This document shows positions 1 through 9,171 of a stretch of DNA of 11,984 bases, piece after piece. The stretch comes from Neolecta irregularis DAH-3. Lineage: Eukaryota > Ascomycota > Neolectomycetes > Neolectales > Neolectaceae. The notes under the pieces are model-generated. The model made no database searches and had not been told where the DNA came from. It worked only from the letters and a program-made list of their open reading frames with translations. The translations under genes and the position numbers were made by a program. Positions within the stretch are counted from its first letter, which is position 1. The number at the start of each line of letters is the position of its first letter. The stretch lies in NCBI GenBank assembly GCA_001929475.1, contig LXFE01000793.1, positions 1-11,984 on the forward strand, written 5' to 3'.

Positions 1-146
1 CCCCCTTCTTTGGAATCTACTCTATATACAATAGAACATCTTAATAATAGACAAGATAATTCAGTTCAACTGATCCGTGTATTTCACAAAAACTAGTATC
101 GGTGAATTCTACTACCGGCATTCCTCTCCGTCACTCTTTCCGTCCC
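1..146 (+). promoter_or_regulatory. 5' flank / 5' UTR of the KDEL receptor gene
   Basis: Non-coding, AT-rich stretch before the ERD2 start. A TATA-like run (tctatataca) lies at about 21-30, roughly 120 bp upstream of the ATG, and pyrimidine-rich DNA (120-146) directly precedes the start codon. A small open frame crosses this region but has no recognisable protein and overlaps the real gene, so I read it as chance. The promoter role is inferred from position only. Confidence 0.3.
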
Positions 147-970
147 ATGAATATTTTCCGCTTCCTAGGTACTTGTACCTCCTTGCAATTACAACTGATT
201 TATCCATAGGCGATCTTTCTCATTTAGTCAGTATATGGCTTCTGCTTCACAAAATGACCACGTCAAAGTCCTGTACAGGTATCAGCTTTAAAACACAGGC
301 ACTATACGCGTTGGTCTTTGCGACTCGGTACCTTGGTATGTAACCCCTCCTTATTGGTAAATTGTATTCTGTTTTTCTGATGTGGATAGATTTGTTGTAC
401 GGTTCATGGCATTCCATGTACAATGTTGCAATGAAGATCTTCTTTATCGGATCGAGTCTGTACATCCTTTATTTAATCAAAGTGCCCTTTAAACCGACGC
501 GGGATCCGGCAATTGATACTTTTAAACTCGAATATTTAGTTGGAGGAGCTCTTATCATGTCGTTGATCGCAAATTATGAGTATTCCTTTCCCGAGGTATC
601 ACATCCCCCTCCCCCCTTTTTCGTATAATCGTTGACGGAAAAGATTTTGTGGAGTTTCAGTATTTGGTTGGAAGCTGTTGCTATTCTGCCTCAGTTGTTC
701 ATTATTCAACGAACGGGTGAAGCTGAGAATATAACCACTCATTACGTGGCTGCTTTAGGTGCTTATAGAGGTCTTTATATTCCGAATTGGTTGTATCGGT
801 ACTTTGCAGAAGGGTTCTTTGATCCTATTGCTGTTATCGCCGGGATCATTCAGACAGTAATTTACCTAGACTTTTTCTACATTTACTTTACAAAGTATGC
901 ACTCTTGGCGTTTATTGGCTGATTTTTGTTTAGGGTTTTGAAGGGCCAGAAATTCGAGTTGCCTGTTTAA
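147..970 (+). CDS. ERD2: ER lumen protein-retaining receptor (KDEL/HDEL receptor), five exons
   Basis: Seven-membrane-span receptor that binds escaped ER proteins carrying a C-terminal HDEL/KDEL signal in the Golgi and returns them in COPI vesicles. Exons are 147-168, 210-335, 390-595, 644-894 and 934-970. The introns are 41, 54, 48 and 39 nt with GTAC/GTAT donors, and CTGAT branch sites in introns 1 and 4. The spliced protein is 213 aa, the normal family length. It opens [13 protein letters not shown], with Arg5, a ligand-pocket residue in the family. It keeps the blocks [40 protein letters not shown] and [13 protein letters not shown]. It ends [13 protein letters not shown], the usual short cytosolic tail, which is recovered only if the last intron is spliced; reading through gives an early TGA. 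The next gene is convergent. Identity is very secure; exon edges rest on conservation. Confidence 0.95.
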
Positions 971-1234
971 AGATAGTTGTAGGGATATAATTCCTTGGTA
1001 GAAAAAGAATGCTTTTAACAATATCAATCTACAAGAAGACACAGAAACGAACAAGCGAGTCCACGGAACTAATGGTACAACTGCCCTAAACGCAGGAGCC
1101 TTTGAATCTTAGCAAAAGAAAAGAAAGAAACTATAGTAAATCTTTGAAAATAAATGTCCCCAAAGAATGAAGAGAAAGTATTAAACGGGCTAATAAAGAT
1201 CCCCGTAAGATCATCATGAGCGCTTCATAACAAT
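971..1234. other. Convergent intergenic region between ERD2 and the Byr4-like gene
   Basis: About 264 bp holding the 3' UTRs of two convergent genes. It is A-rich on the plus strand around 1115-1150 (aaaagaaaagaaagaaac). I see no open frame with protein-like features, and no tRNA-like box or hairpin. Nothing else is supported here. Confidence 0.5.
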
Positions 1235-2967
1235 CTAAAAATCAGTCCAGGTAGGTTGAGACGGGTGATCTAGAACCTCCCTAATATCCCATAAATGATC
1301 CCGACCCCTCCGTTCACCAGAAACCCAGCCATCTACAACTCGTCTCCAGATTTCTTCTTCCTCTCTTTGCCGTCGAATAAATTCAGGCCCAACGTCGAAT
1401 TCCTCACCGACTACAAACTCGAAATTTCCCAAAGATATTTTCATCTCGTTATTCTCGACGAGATCGTCCATTCCTTCAAATGGATCACTGTCACTGTCTT
1501 GGGAGTTATTTTTCAGCCAGCACATGCGCGAGGGATCAAAGACCATATTTCCTACTACTTGCACATTTTTAGTTGCGTTGCTGATATTGGAAATTAAAGC
1601 GGGTCGGGAAGTCGGTGACGTGGGCGAGAATTTATCGAGAACAGAGTCGTTGCCTTCCCATTTATACGTCGCGGGATTATATTTCATACGTCCGTGAACT
1701 AGGCTTGGTCAGAGACTGTTTTTGTTGGTGTTGTACCCTTTGACAGATTTGCAGAGTCTATGTTTTGGAAGAGGGTAGGTAACTTCTTTGGCATCTTTTT
1801 TATCGTTTTTGAGGGTTCGCGGGAGCTTGAGAAGCTAGATGAGGATGGAGACAGGGAATTTCTTTTTGGAAGAAGTCTGTCGGCGACTCTTGAGAAGAGT
1901 TTATTGGAGGTTCTCATTTTGGGGGGAGGAGGGGAAGAGGCAGCTTGAATATCTTTCTCCTTGATTCTGCCAAAACTTGACTTTATTCTTCCTAGACGTG
2001 GGCTTTTTGGGGTTACTACTCGATATTTATTTTCGTCGGGGACACAAGTTGGTAAATCGTCGAATGCATCTAGTTCAGTTCCATTGCCGAAATTGCGAGG
2101 TCTGCGCGGTTTTGTAAGCATTCGCACACCTGCAGCTTCCCTTCGGAGGGAATCTGGGGCAAGGCTGAGTTTAGATTGGGAGCTATGAATTGATCTGGAT
2201 GACATGGTGCTAGCTCTTTTTGTGCTGATGTGGTGGGATAATGCAGATTTTCCGCCTGGGAGAAAAGGACGATTAACTTGGACGGAGGAAGACGAACGAC
2301 CAGTGTGAGGCGTGACTGAACGAGCTCCAATGCTCCGAGCAGGCGGTTTCAATACAACGGTTGAGCGTAAAGAAGGCATTGAATTTTTTGGAGCAAGCTG
2401 TTTCTCTGCACTCTGTGGACGAATAGATATCAAAGAAGGTTTTTTAGAGAGATCTTTGTATTCTGCTGGTGGATGATGAAATGAAGGAGGAGTCTTGTGT
2501 GCGGATCTCGGAAGGGGAATCCTTGAAGGAGTAGCAGCGTACGGATCTGTGTTATGGCTGCGTCGTATTGACGTGAGTGTTCGTTTGATGTTTATGTTGA
2601 TTCGAGCTTTGGCGGATTCGAATTCAAAAACCTTTCCGCCATCGATATCGAGGTCTGCAAAGAATTCGTCTAAAGGAGCTTTTTGTGCTTGTGATGATTT
2701 GAGGACGAGTTCTGCATGGCGGGTCCAGAGACGATTGCTGAGATCTCGCGTTTCTTCACCGGGAAACACACTATCGAGATCCTCGTCTTCGCTGTAAGAC
2801 GCCGGAGGCTGCGGGCTGGATTTTTTATTTTCAAATGGAATACGAAAACAATGGTGTTTGGACGAAACCGAGTCTTTGTCGAAATCGCTGTTCAAGTCGA
2901 AATCGCCGCAGAATTCCAGATCGCCGCCGTCCCAGCGCTCGATAATTGCCGGTTCAGACGTGCACAT
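1235..2967 (-). CDS. byr4: Byr4/Bfa1-like subunit of the two-component GAP for the Spg1/Tem1 GTPase
   Basis: Scaffold subunit that pairs with the TBC-domain protein Cdc16 (Bub2) to form the GAP holding the Spg1 (Tem1) GTPase inactive at the spindle pole body, restraining septation or mitotic exit. Exons are 2967-1737 and 1698-1235. The 38-nt intron (1699-1736) has a GTAC donor, a CTGAC branch site and a TAG acceptor. The product is 564 aa. The N-terminus has an acidic Trp block (residues about 8-25, ERWDGGDLEFCGDFDL). A long Ser/Arg/Pro-rich middle (about 150-400) looks disordered and phosphorylatable. Conserved C-terminal blocks follow: GRMKYNPATYKWEGND (413-428), created exactly across the splice junction; VVGNMVFDPSRMCWLK (458-473); and HLWDIREVL near 545. 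I chose the ATG at 2967; the open frame runs 18 nt further upstream without another ATG. Symbol follows fission yeast. Confidence 0.88.
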
Positions 2968-3039
2968 CTGATTAAAGAGCGACAAGGTGCGCGGCGGTGT
3001 TGTGGTCGCAGTTTAACCCTGATCGCTCTCCAGTAAATA
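2968..3039. promoter_or_regulatory. 72-bp divergent intergenic region (byr4-like / XRCC4-like)
   Basis: Only 72 bp separate the two divergent start codons, so this stretch and the flanking 5' ends must hold both promoters and both 5' UTRs. It carries a GC-rich core (gcgcggcggtg, 2990-3000) and no clear TATA box. A shared bidirectional promoter is inferred from the spacing. Confidence 0.45.
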
Positions 3040-3844
3040 ATGTTTTGCCTCGTCCCACAAACAAACTCGCCTACTAATCTCGTCTTAAATTCCAGCGAAT
3101 ACAATGGAGTCTTGAGCTTGAAAGTCACAGACGGACGCGGTCTTTATTCAGCAGAGCGCAAGTTGGATTTGAAATAAAACTCACCGCAGTCGCAGATTTT
3201 GGAGCGTGCAAAACAGAATCCTTTGACTGTTCGACTGAAGAATGGGAGAGTATTATACGGCAAATGTTGCTGGGTTCAAGTCAAAAGTCGAGTCTGGAGC
3301 AAAATTTGTATCTGGACGCCGTTGCAGAAACAGATACTGTTTTGGTATAAAGCTCCACTTTGGCTATTCACACATAGCTGCGTATCCGCAAAGAATCCCG
3401 TGCGGGAATACTTGCGCGACTCGGAAGTATACATCTACACCGGGACAGACAGGAATTTGATATCTACAACTGGATGATTCGCCTGCTCGAAACACGATCC
3501 AGCTGCGAGGTCGGATTCTTAAATGTTCACTCTGATGAGCAGAATGAATTGTATCGAGTGACTTTGGAAAACAGGAATCTACTCAACGACTCTGCAGAAC
3601 TGACCCAGCACATCAATACAATCACAAAGGCTAAACAAGATTATGAAACGGAATTAATTGCAAAGGTTTGGTCTGCATATCTTTTGGCTGACCACAGTTT
3701 ACCAATCTGCTAAACTCGAAAAAGAAACGGAATCGCCAGTTGAGAAAAGTTGTAGACTCTATCGAAATGCCTCGCAAACGAATACATTCACCTCCATCTA
3801 AATTGACTGCACAGATACAAACAGATACAGACGACGATTTGTGA
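3040..3844 (+). CDS. XRCC4/Lif1-like non-homologous end-joining factor, four exons
   Basis: Probable partner and scaffold of DNA ligase IV (Lig4/Dnl4) in non-homologous end joining, acting in the nucleus. Exons are 3040-3157, 3190-3344, 3378-3665 and 3698-3844. The introns are 32 nt (GC-AG), 33 nt and 32 nt (CTGAC branch). The spliced protein is 235 aa. Residues 1-135 match the XRCC4 head: GVLSLKVTDGRGLYSAE (compare the family's TDG-x2/3-W/Y strand), then EEWESIIRQMLLG (compare KYVGELRKALLSG), then ILARLGSIHL and YNWMIRLLETR. Residues about 135-205 form a charged helical stretch suited to the dimeric coiled coil, including FTNLLNSKKKRNRQLRK, which resembles the XRCC4 helix that binds ligase IV. 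The short basic and acidic tail ends DTDDDL. It is shorter than animal XRCC4 or yeast Lif1, mainly in the tail. Assigned by motif order, not by alignment. Lies 105 bp before the next tandem gene. Confidence 0.78.
3158..3189 (+). other. Probable GC-AG intron (intron 1 of the XRCC4-like gene)
   Basis: The frame must shift between the TDGRGLYSAE exon and the ADFGACKTESFD exon. A 32-nt intron with donor GCAAGT and acceptor CCGCAG, phase 1, joins them as SAELADFGACK and keeps the family spacing between the TDG strand and the helix. The only GT option that restores frame at normal size starts at 3140 (50 nt). It would delete the conserved GLYSAE strand. Confidence 0.6.
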
Positions 3845-3949
3845 TTAATATTTATGTATTTTGTGTCTCCAATTAAACTTTTTTGAAATTTTCTCATTCC
3901 ATGCCCTTTAATCACAATTTGCCCCAACTTCAACTCCTCCATTCACAAG

Positions 3950-5784
3950 ATGGCTACTACAGAATCAATCGCCTCGCTCGAAGATCGCCTGTTAAACCTT
4001 AGAAATAGACTCGGACATTCTCCAGACAGTGGCGGGCGGCCAGGGCAATACGAAAGCTTTATTCCCATCGACCATGATCAGACCCACTGGGCAGAGTATC
4101 GCCAATTGTACAGCCGAGCTGATTCGTAGCATCAAAACAGACGAACCTATAGCGAAAAATACAGACGCCAAACCAAATAATTCCAGCCCCGAAATCGCTC
4201 GCAAGCGGTATCATATCTGCACTCAGACATTTTTAATCCCAGGCCAACCGTCCAAATAGATGACCAGGATGCGAAAAGACGACGGGTATACTATATATTG
4301 ATTTTTATCTCAAATATTTAGATTGCTGAAATGGTTCCTCCGCTGCTCAGTCCGAAATTACCGCCAGAGTTCGATCTCGAAAACATTCGCTCGCGGATTC
4401 CAAAAATGCTCGATGGGGAATTGCCTGATATTTATGATTCACGTTCAAACACTGCAACTCCAAAAAAAGCCAAACGCAAATCCCTCGTTGTGAAATTAAA
4501 ATGCTCACACATTGCTCAAGTGTTGATTCCTCAAGGATCCGTCTCGTCCCGGCCGGCGAAATCTACAACCGCTCGAGCAAACGGTGTCGCGAAATCCTCA
4601 CAAAAGGCTTCTTTAACAAAACCGAAAATCAACCGCACAGACGCTGTGAAAACATCTACTCTTGATCGTCCCCCGCTAAAAAGAGACGATGCTCCTCCAT
4701 CTCTAAAAACTCCACGTTTGACAAAAAATAATACAACACCGCCAAGTTCCCAACAAGTCTCATCTGTATCAACACCACAAGGCGCAACAATGTCTCCCGT
4801 CCTCTCGAAAAAGGGAAACGTGCCTTTAAAAGATTACAAGAAACAACGCCGCATGTCACTTGATGCACAAACCCCCAAAGATCGACCACAACCTCAAACA
4901 AAATCAACAAACCACAAATTTGAATCCTCAAGTCAACCGAATCCGCTCCTAGTGAGAGAAAGCGACGAACACGCTCTCCTCATGTCTGAATCGAAAAAGT
5001 AAGAATGGTCGCGGGAAATACTAACCCTAGATATTCCGAACGATCAGTTAATCTCAAACACCAATGCGAAGCCCAACGCTTATCAAACCCCGATTTAGCA
5101 GGTCTCCTTGGTCTCGAAGCTTTATTATACTGGTTATACGCGTTCGACTGTGACGATCGCATTCGAAAATTATCCGGGTTGTCACTAAGCGCAACACCAT
5201 GGCGTTCACTAATAGAATACTCAAAATTCGTAATCTCGCTAAATTCTGATCAAGCGTTACTAGCCCTGTGGTACAATTCCCCTTCGTTAACAAATTTACC
5301 TGATTTTTATAGTCACCAGATTAATCAGATTGTCTATACGAGGCTGCATTATATTGGATCCAGGTTACTTCATCGAAACCAGAATTTGTGCACAGAACCG
5401 ATAAAGTCGACGGAATCAGAAGTTCCTGCGACGCCTGGAAGACACGTCGAACAAACTAGAACGTTGAAGGACTTTTGGGTTATTTGCGAACAGACTTTGC
5501 GAGACCACGATCACATAAAAACGTCTTCACAGTTGGGCGCAAGATTTAGTATCGACGTCATTCGAAAACGGTTTCCAAAGACTTGGGCTAGAAGAACCGT
5601 CGAGATGCTCGAAGATACTCCAAAAAACGCCGAAAGCTTTGCACTGACAGAAGATTCATCAGTCTTCATTCTTCCTGTAAAAATTCACAGTTCTGCAAGA
5701 GAAACAGCCTGTTTTGTGCACAGCGTCTTGGGGGAATATTCACTTCAGAAAGGTTTGCAGTACCGGCCTGCAAGACTAGAATGA
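3950..5784 (+). CDS. AF4/FMR2-like candidate elongation-complex scaffold (Ebp1-like), five exons
   Basis: Exons are 3950-4095, 4130-4207, 4243-4285, 4322-4998 and 5031-5784. The introns are 34 nt (GTATCG, CTGAT branch), 35, 36 and 32 nt (GTAAGA with a TACTAAC branch). The total is in frame and gives 565 aa. The start at 3950 has a good context (cacaagATGg). Visible parts: N-terminal helix (about 7-22); basic KRRR before a Pro-rich PPLLSPKLPPEFD (95-107); KRKSLVVKLK (about 140-149); a long Lys/Ser/Pro-rich disordered region; then a helical block (about 316-435) starting YSERSVNLKHQCEA and containing LLGLEALLYWLYAFD. That block resembles the AF4/FMR2 C-terminal homology domain, which begins with a KLKH-type helix. 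In fission yeast the AFF-related Ebp1 joins Ell1 and Eaf1 in a super-elongation-like complex on RNA polymerase II. The gene model is firm; the family call is from remembered motifs and is moderate. The last 130 residues are unrecognised. Confidence 0.5.
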
Positions 5785-5790
5785 TTATTC

Positions 5791-5810
5791 TATTTATATT
5801 TATTTATTTG
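5791..5810 (+). promoter_or_regulatory. AU-rich element / 3'-end signal after the Ebp1-like stop codon
   Basis: Three AUUUA pentamers, the last two overlapping by one base, lie within 20 nt (5792-5796, 5798-5802, 5802-5806), seven bases after the stop codon. Such a run could serve as an mRNA stability element, or as an A/U-rich efficiency element for fungal polyadenylation. The sequence is plain; the role is inferred. Confidence 0.35.
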
Positions 5811-5902
5811 TTGGTACATCCCGGCGGTAATCATTCAAAGAATTCGAAATTATTTATGTTTCATATATTTTGCAAGCTATAAGAAATGCAGTGAAGGAGT
5901 TA

Positions 5903-5911
5903 TAATATACA
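5903..5911 (-). promoter_or_regulatory. Puf4-type UGUAUAUUA site in the likely 3' UTR of the PUF gene
   Basis: Read on the minus strand, 5911 to 5903 is TGTATATTA, the consensus reported for yeast Puf4 targets. It lies about 245 nt beyond the PUF stop codon, so it falls in the PUF mRNA only if that 3' UTR is at least that long. Self-regulation is inferred. Confidence 0.35.
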
Positions 5912-6155
5912 GAACGAGAAAGAAACGAAAAACATGCTCGATGCTGTACCTCCACCATTCCTAAAGGAAGTTATTTTTCTGTTCAAGTACACTTTCGCTA
6001 AAATACTGAGAAAAGATCAATACTAATGCCATAAGGGAAAATTTGAAAAACACAACATTGTTAATAATAGTAATTCATCCAAATGTCACTCCAATGTATA
6101 AACGCAAGTAAAAGGGCAAGGCACACGTGCTAAAGAAGATATTTCCCCTCGGAGA

Positions 6156-8896
6156 TCACATCGGAGCGGGAAATACATGATTTCGCGGAGAGAACGCAGA
6201 GCTGCCGACATGGGAGACAAAAGCGGGATACATACCGTTTCGATTTTGACTATGGTCACCAATTTTATTGGAAGCTCCAGTAGTCGCAGCATGATGAAGA
6301 AGAGAGGTAGCAAATGTTCCATTCGATGGGTCGAGCTTGGAGTAAATTCGACGTCCATGAGGGGCAGATCGGATGGAAGGAAGATGTGGTCGAATCGCTT
6401 CCGCGAGATCGTGACGTTGGGCAGGATCTGCATAGTCGAGGCAAGTTTGAACAACGTAATTGGCGTAAGAATCCCGAAGAACTCTTTCGAGTCGAGAAGG
6501 TTCCATAAGTTCGGCAATTAGATGACGACGAGTCTCTGGTTCGGCAATTCGGATACACTTTTATAATCAGCATGAGAACAGATGACTAGATTACTTTTTC
6601 AATGACGTTGGAACTGAACTTTTGTACAGATAACCCATAGGCGTTCCCTTGAAACTTCTTGATCAACGGTTCCGAAAATCTAACCTCCCCCAAATCCAAT
6701 ACGTACTGCACAACATAGTTGCCGAAAGGGTCTTGGACTAGTTTGATTGCATTCTCGGATATTTCGGTGACCAGTTGCTGTTTTTGATTCTCTGAAGCGT
6801 GGTCGATGCATCGTTGAAGGACACAACACCCATGTCGGTGACTCGCAACCTCTACGCAATGATTTGCTACAGCGTCGTAAATGAATTGATTGTCTCTTGC
6901 CTTGAGCTTATTCAGACATTTTTGGACAACATGGTTCCCATTGAGGTCCTGAATGAGCTGTACAACGTGAGAGCTCAGAGCATGGATGATGATATCAATC
7001 TTTCAGTCAGAAATGTTTATGAGCGACAAACCTGTTCTGGAGTTGAAAGTGATTCAATCATCTTTTGTACAGCTCGGGTACCATGCATATTAAGCGAAAT
7101 TTGGGTGAGACTACGCGCGGCAGTTCGAACAAGAAGAGTCTTTTGTTCGTCGTTGCAATGTTCAAGCAACTTTTGGCATAGATAATTTCCAAATGGATCT
7201 GGCATGAGCTTTTAATAAATAAAAAGATGTACCAGTCATCAGTTCGACAACATAGCGGTGGGTCTCCTCGAAGATTATAGCAACTTGTTGTGGATCCCCC
7301 TCACTCAGCTTCTTTTGAAGAAAGCGGCAACCGTGCTGATCTTTGCAGAGTATGTAAAGTTGTCCAACGAGACTTTCGAGCATGACGTTGTCATATCGAC
7401 TATCGTCATTTCGTCTGTAGCTGCTCTGTTTCAAGTTGTAGTTGGGAGATTGACCATAGTTGCTTTCAGGTTTGCTATATTGAGGATAAGGTCCGAATTG
7501 CCCGGCATGAAAGACGGGAGACATTCCGTAAACCCCAAAAGAACCAAACACTCCTTGCGCAGGTTGAGACGATCTGAGAGTAGGACTAACAATATGAGGC
7601 GGATGACGAACCTAGCAGGTTAATACGAGATGCAGGAGACTGTTACTCTATAGTTTGGGTATTCTCGAGCATACTGGCCTGGACTCATCATGGTTTCGCC
7701 CAAAGGGGCGTCATAATCGGCAGCATCCATCCGCATACTGTGATCACTGCGTCTCGTATCTGGCGAAGACCTATTAGAACCCGCAAAGGAGTTTTGCGGG
7801 GAAGCTTGAGGCTGCAAGGACGACTGGTAACGAATTCTTTGCTCTGCCAACTCATCAATAGTTCCGTCCGCGTGTCGAGCTTGAAGAGTGTACAATTCCG
7901 AAAAGCTTTGGTCATGGACGGACAGCTTTGTTGGGGTTTGACAAGCTGGAGCAAGGTCAAGGGCCGCGGACGCAGCTGATAAAACATTTGGGCGGCTTTC
8001 TCGGCGAATAAGGATAGGGAATTTATCGTCTGTGGCATTGAGCTGCAGATAACTTCGTCCTTCTAATGCTTAGCAACAAAGCAGTCAAAAATATACTTGG
8101 TTCCTCGTCTTCAAAGAGATATTTCTCCGACTTTTCTGGGGATAGCTTTGGCCAAGTTTTCTCAGCGCTACGAGATCGAAGCAAGTTTGGAACAGACATA
8201 CTGATATCAGCAAAGACAAACAGGACAATACATCTTGGCTTCATCCTCGAGGTGCAGTTTTTCGAAATCCTGTATCGGGGTCTCAGAAACAGGGCCCTTT
8301 GGCGTGTGTTCTTCGGATGGCGGGGTAATGAGCTGGTGGGCATGCGAGAGGCATTGCTGTTCTGCAGGTGTAGAGTACATGGAGATGGAGCGGAGCCGCT
8401 CTGGTTGACTTCCAGGCGGAGTGGCCGGAAACCTGTCTGAAATATGCATATAGCCTTCACTTGGACCAAATATTTCTCGCTCCTTTGATTTCTGTTGGAT
8501 TTCGAGCAGCTTTACTTGCTCTTTATAGGCTCGATAGTGTTTCTGCTGTTCGAGTTCGTAGTCTTGGCGACTCCTCTCGAGCTGGGGCAAGAGAGCTGAT
8601 ACACCAACGTCGGCAGACGCTAATTGAGCTCTCTGGCCAGCCTAGGAGTGTTAGACCAGGGGGCATGAAGTATATGCATACCGCATGTGACTGCGAGGGT
8701 TCCGATACTGAGGGTCCACGATGGCCTAGAGCGTTAGAAATTAGCACAGGCTGAATGTACTTGAAATGTCTTTTTCTTCAAAAGTGGGGTAGTTCAGGTG
8801 ACCTTGTATATATGCATCATGAGTAAACGACCGGACATGGGGTTTCAAGTTCCTAAGGGATGCATTGGCATGCGTCTGATTGCCCTGAGGATGCAT
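6156..8896 (-). CDS. Pumilio-family (PUF) RNA-binding protein, Puf4/Mpt5-like, nine exons
   Basis: Cytoplasmic regulator expected to bind UGUA-type sites in mRNA 3' UTRs. Exons (minus): 8896-8761, 8725-8682, 8641-8232, 8200-8097, 8062-7647, 7611-7233, 7198-7032, 6999-6595, 6557-6156. Introns are 35, 40, 31, 34, 35, 34, 32 and 37 nt, and all phases agree; 820 aa. An Arg/Lys/Gln/Glu-rich, coiled-coil-like stretch (about 78-116) and a block GRSYLQLN plus DDKFPILIRR (about 233-252) precede the PUF domain (about 449-762). All eight repeats are visible, with recognition helices HGCRFLQ, FGNYLCQ, HGTRAVQ, NGNHVVQ, HGCCVLQ, FGNYVVQ, SSNVIEK and ANYVVQ. By the PUF code these suit UGUAUAUA-like RNA, and SN..E in repeat 7 reads G. 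The domain ends in the usual GRRIYSKL. A 58-aa tail follows. The start is the first in-frame ATG and the least certain part; the open frame runs upstream without ATG. Other fungal PUF families cannot be excluded. Confidence 0.88.
8442..8451. repeat. Palindrome ATATGCATAT, copy 1 (within PUF exon 3)
   Basis: Perfect 10-bp palindrome inside the PUF coding exon, where it encodes part of GYMHIS. The same decamer recurs at 9172-9181, and its core TATGCATA also occurs at 8673-8680. No function is claimed. Confidence 0.4.
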
Positions 8897-9149
8897 TATA
8901 CGGGACTGAAGCGATATGGAATATTCACACGTCAAAGACCTGGAATCAACCCAATTGAGTGGCGAGCTTACTCTAGGAATAGCGACAAGTGGGTTGGTAT
9001 TACAGCCTGGCCTGATGAGACGTAGCTTGCGGCTGGGCAAGGTGTTGGAGATGGGCAAGGTTGGCAGTGGAGGTTGTGATAATTAGAAATGACGATGGCA
9101 ACGCGGTCAAGTCTCCTCTCCGATTTTATCGGCTTGTTTCTGAACCCTG

Positions 9150-9165
9150 GTCAAAGTATTTTGAC
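9150..9165. repeat. Inverted repeat GTCAAA-gtat-TTTGAC
   Basis: Two perfect 6-bp arms around a 4-bp spacer, midway between the divergent PUF and RPC2 starts. This is a plausible binding site for a dimeric transcription factor, but short enough to be chance. On the minus strand the same bases could form the branch site and 3' part of a candidate 5' UTR intron (9147-9193). Confidence 0.3.
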
Positions 9166-9171
9166 AAAATT

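Larger units (their letters stand above)
5785..6155. other. Convergent intergenic region, 3' UTRs of the Ebp1-like and PUF genes
   Basis: About 370 bp without a credible open frame. It holds AT-rich 3' UTR signals for the plus-strand gene at its left end, a Puf4-type UGUAUAUUA on the minus strand at 5903-5911, and A-rich DNA. I see no tRNA, no hairpin terminator and no repeat. Transcript ends cannot be placed from sequence alone. Confidence 0.5.

Noticed and set aside
3140-3189. GT-AG alternative (50 nt) for XRCC4 intron 1
   Set aside because: It restores frame but deletes the conserved GLYSAE strand after TDG and shortens the spacing to the next helix.
4045-4081. Third GC-AG intron in the Ebp1-like gene
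   Set aside because: It restores frame but lacks a convincing branch site. The GT-AG intron at 4096-4129 with CTGAT and TAG is far better.
6198-6231. Possible 34-nt intron near the PUF C-terminus (GTATGT donor, GGCAG end)
   Set aside because: It lies after the PUF domain, has no CTRAY branch sequence, and the unspliced frame ends normally, so I kept the exon intact. A longer alternative tail cannot be excluded.
8682-8725. Alternative frame reading VDPQYRNPRSHM in the second PUF exon
   Set aside because: It looks protein-like, but the phases of both flanking introns (8726-8760 and 8642-8681) fit only the other frame (HRGPSVSEPSQSHA). Using it would need an acceptor about 20 nt from the branch site.
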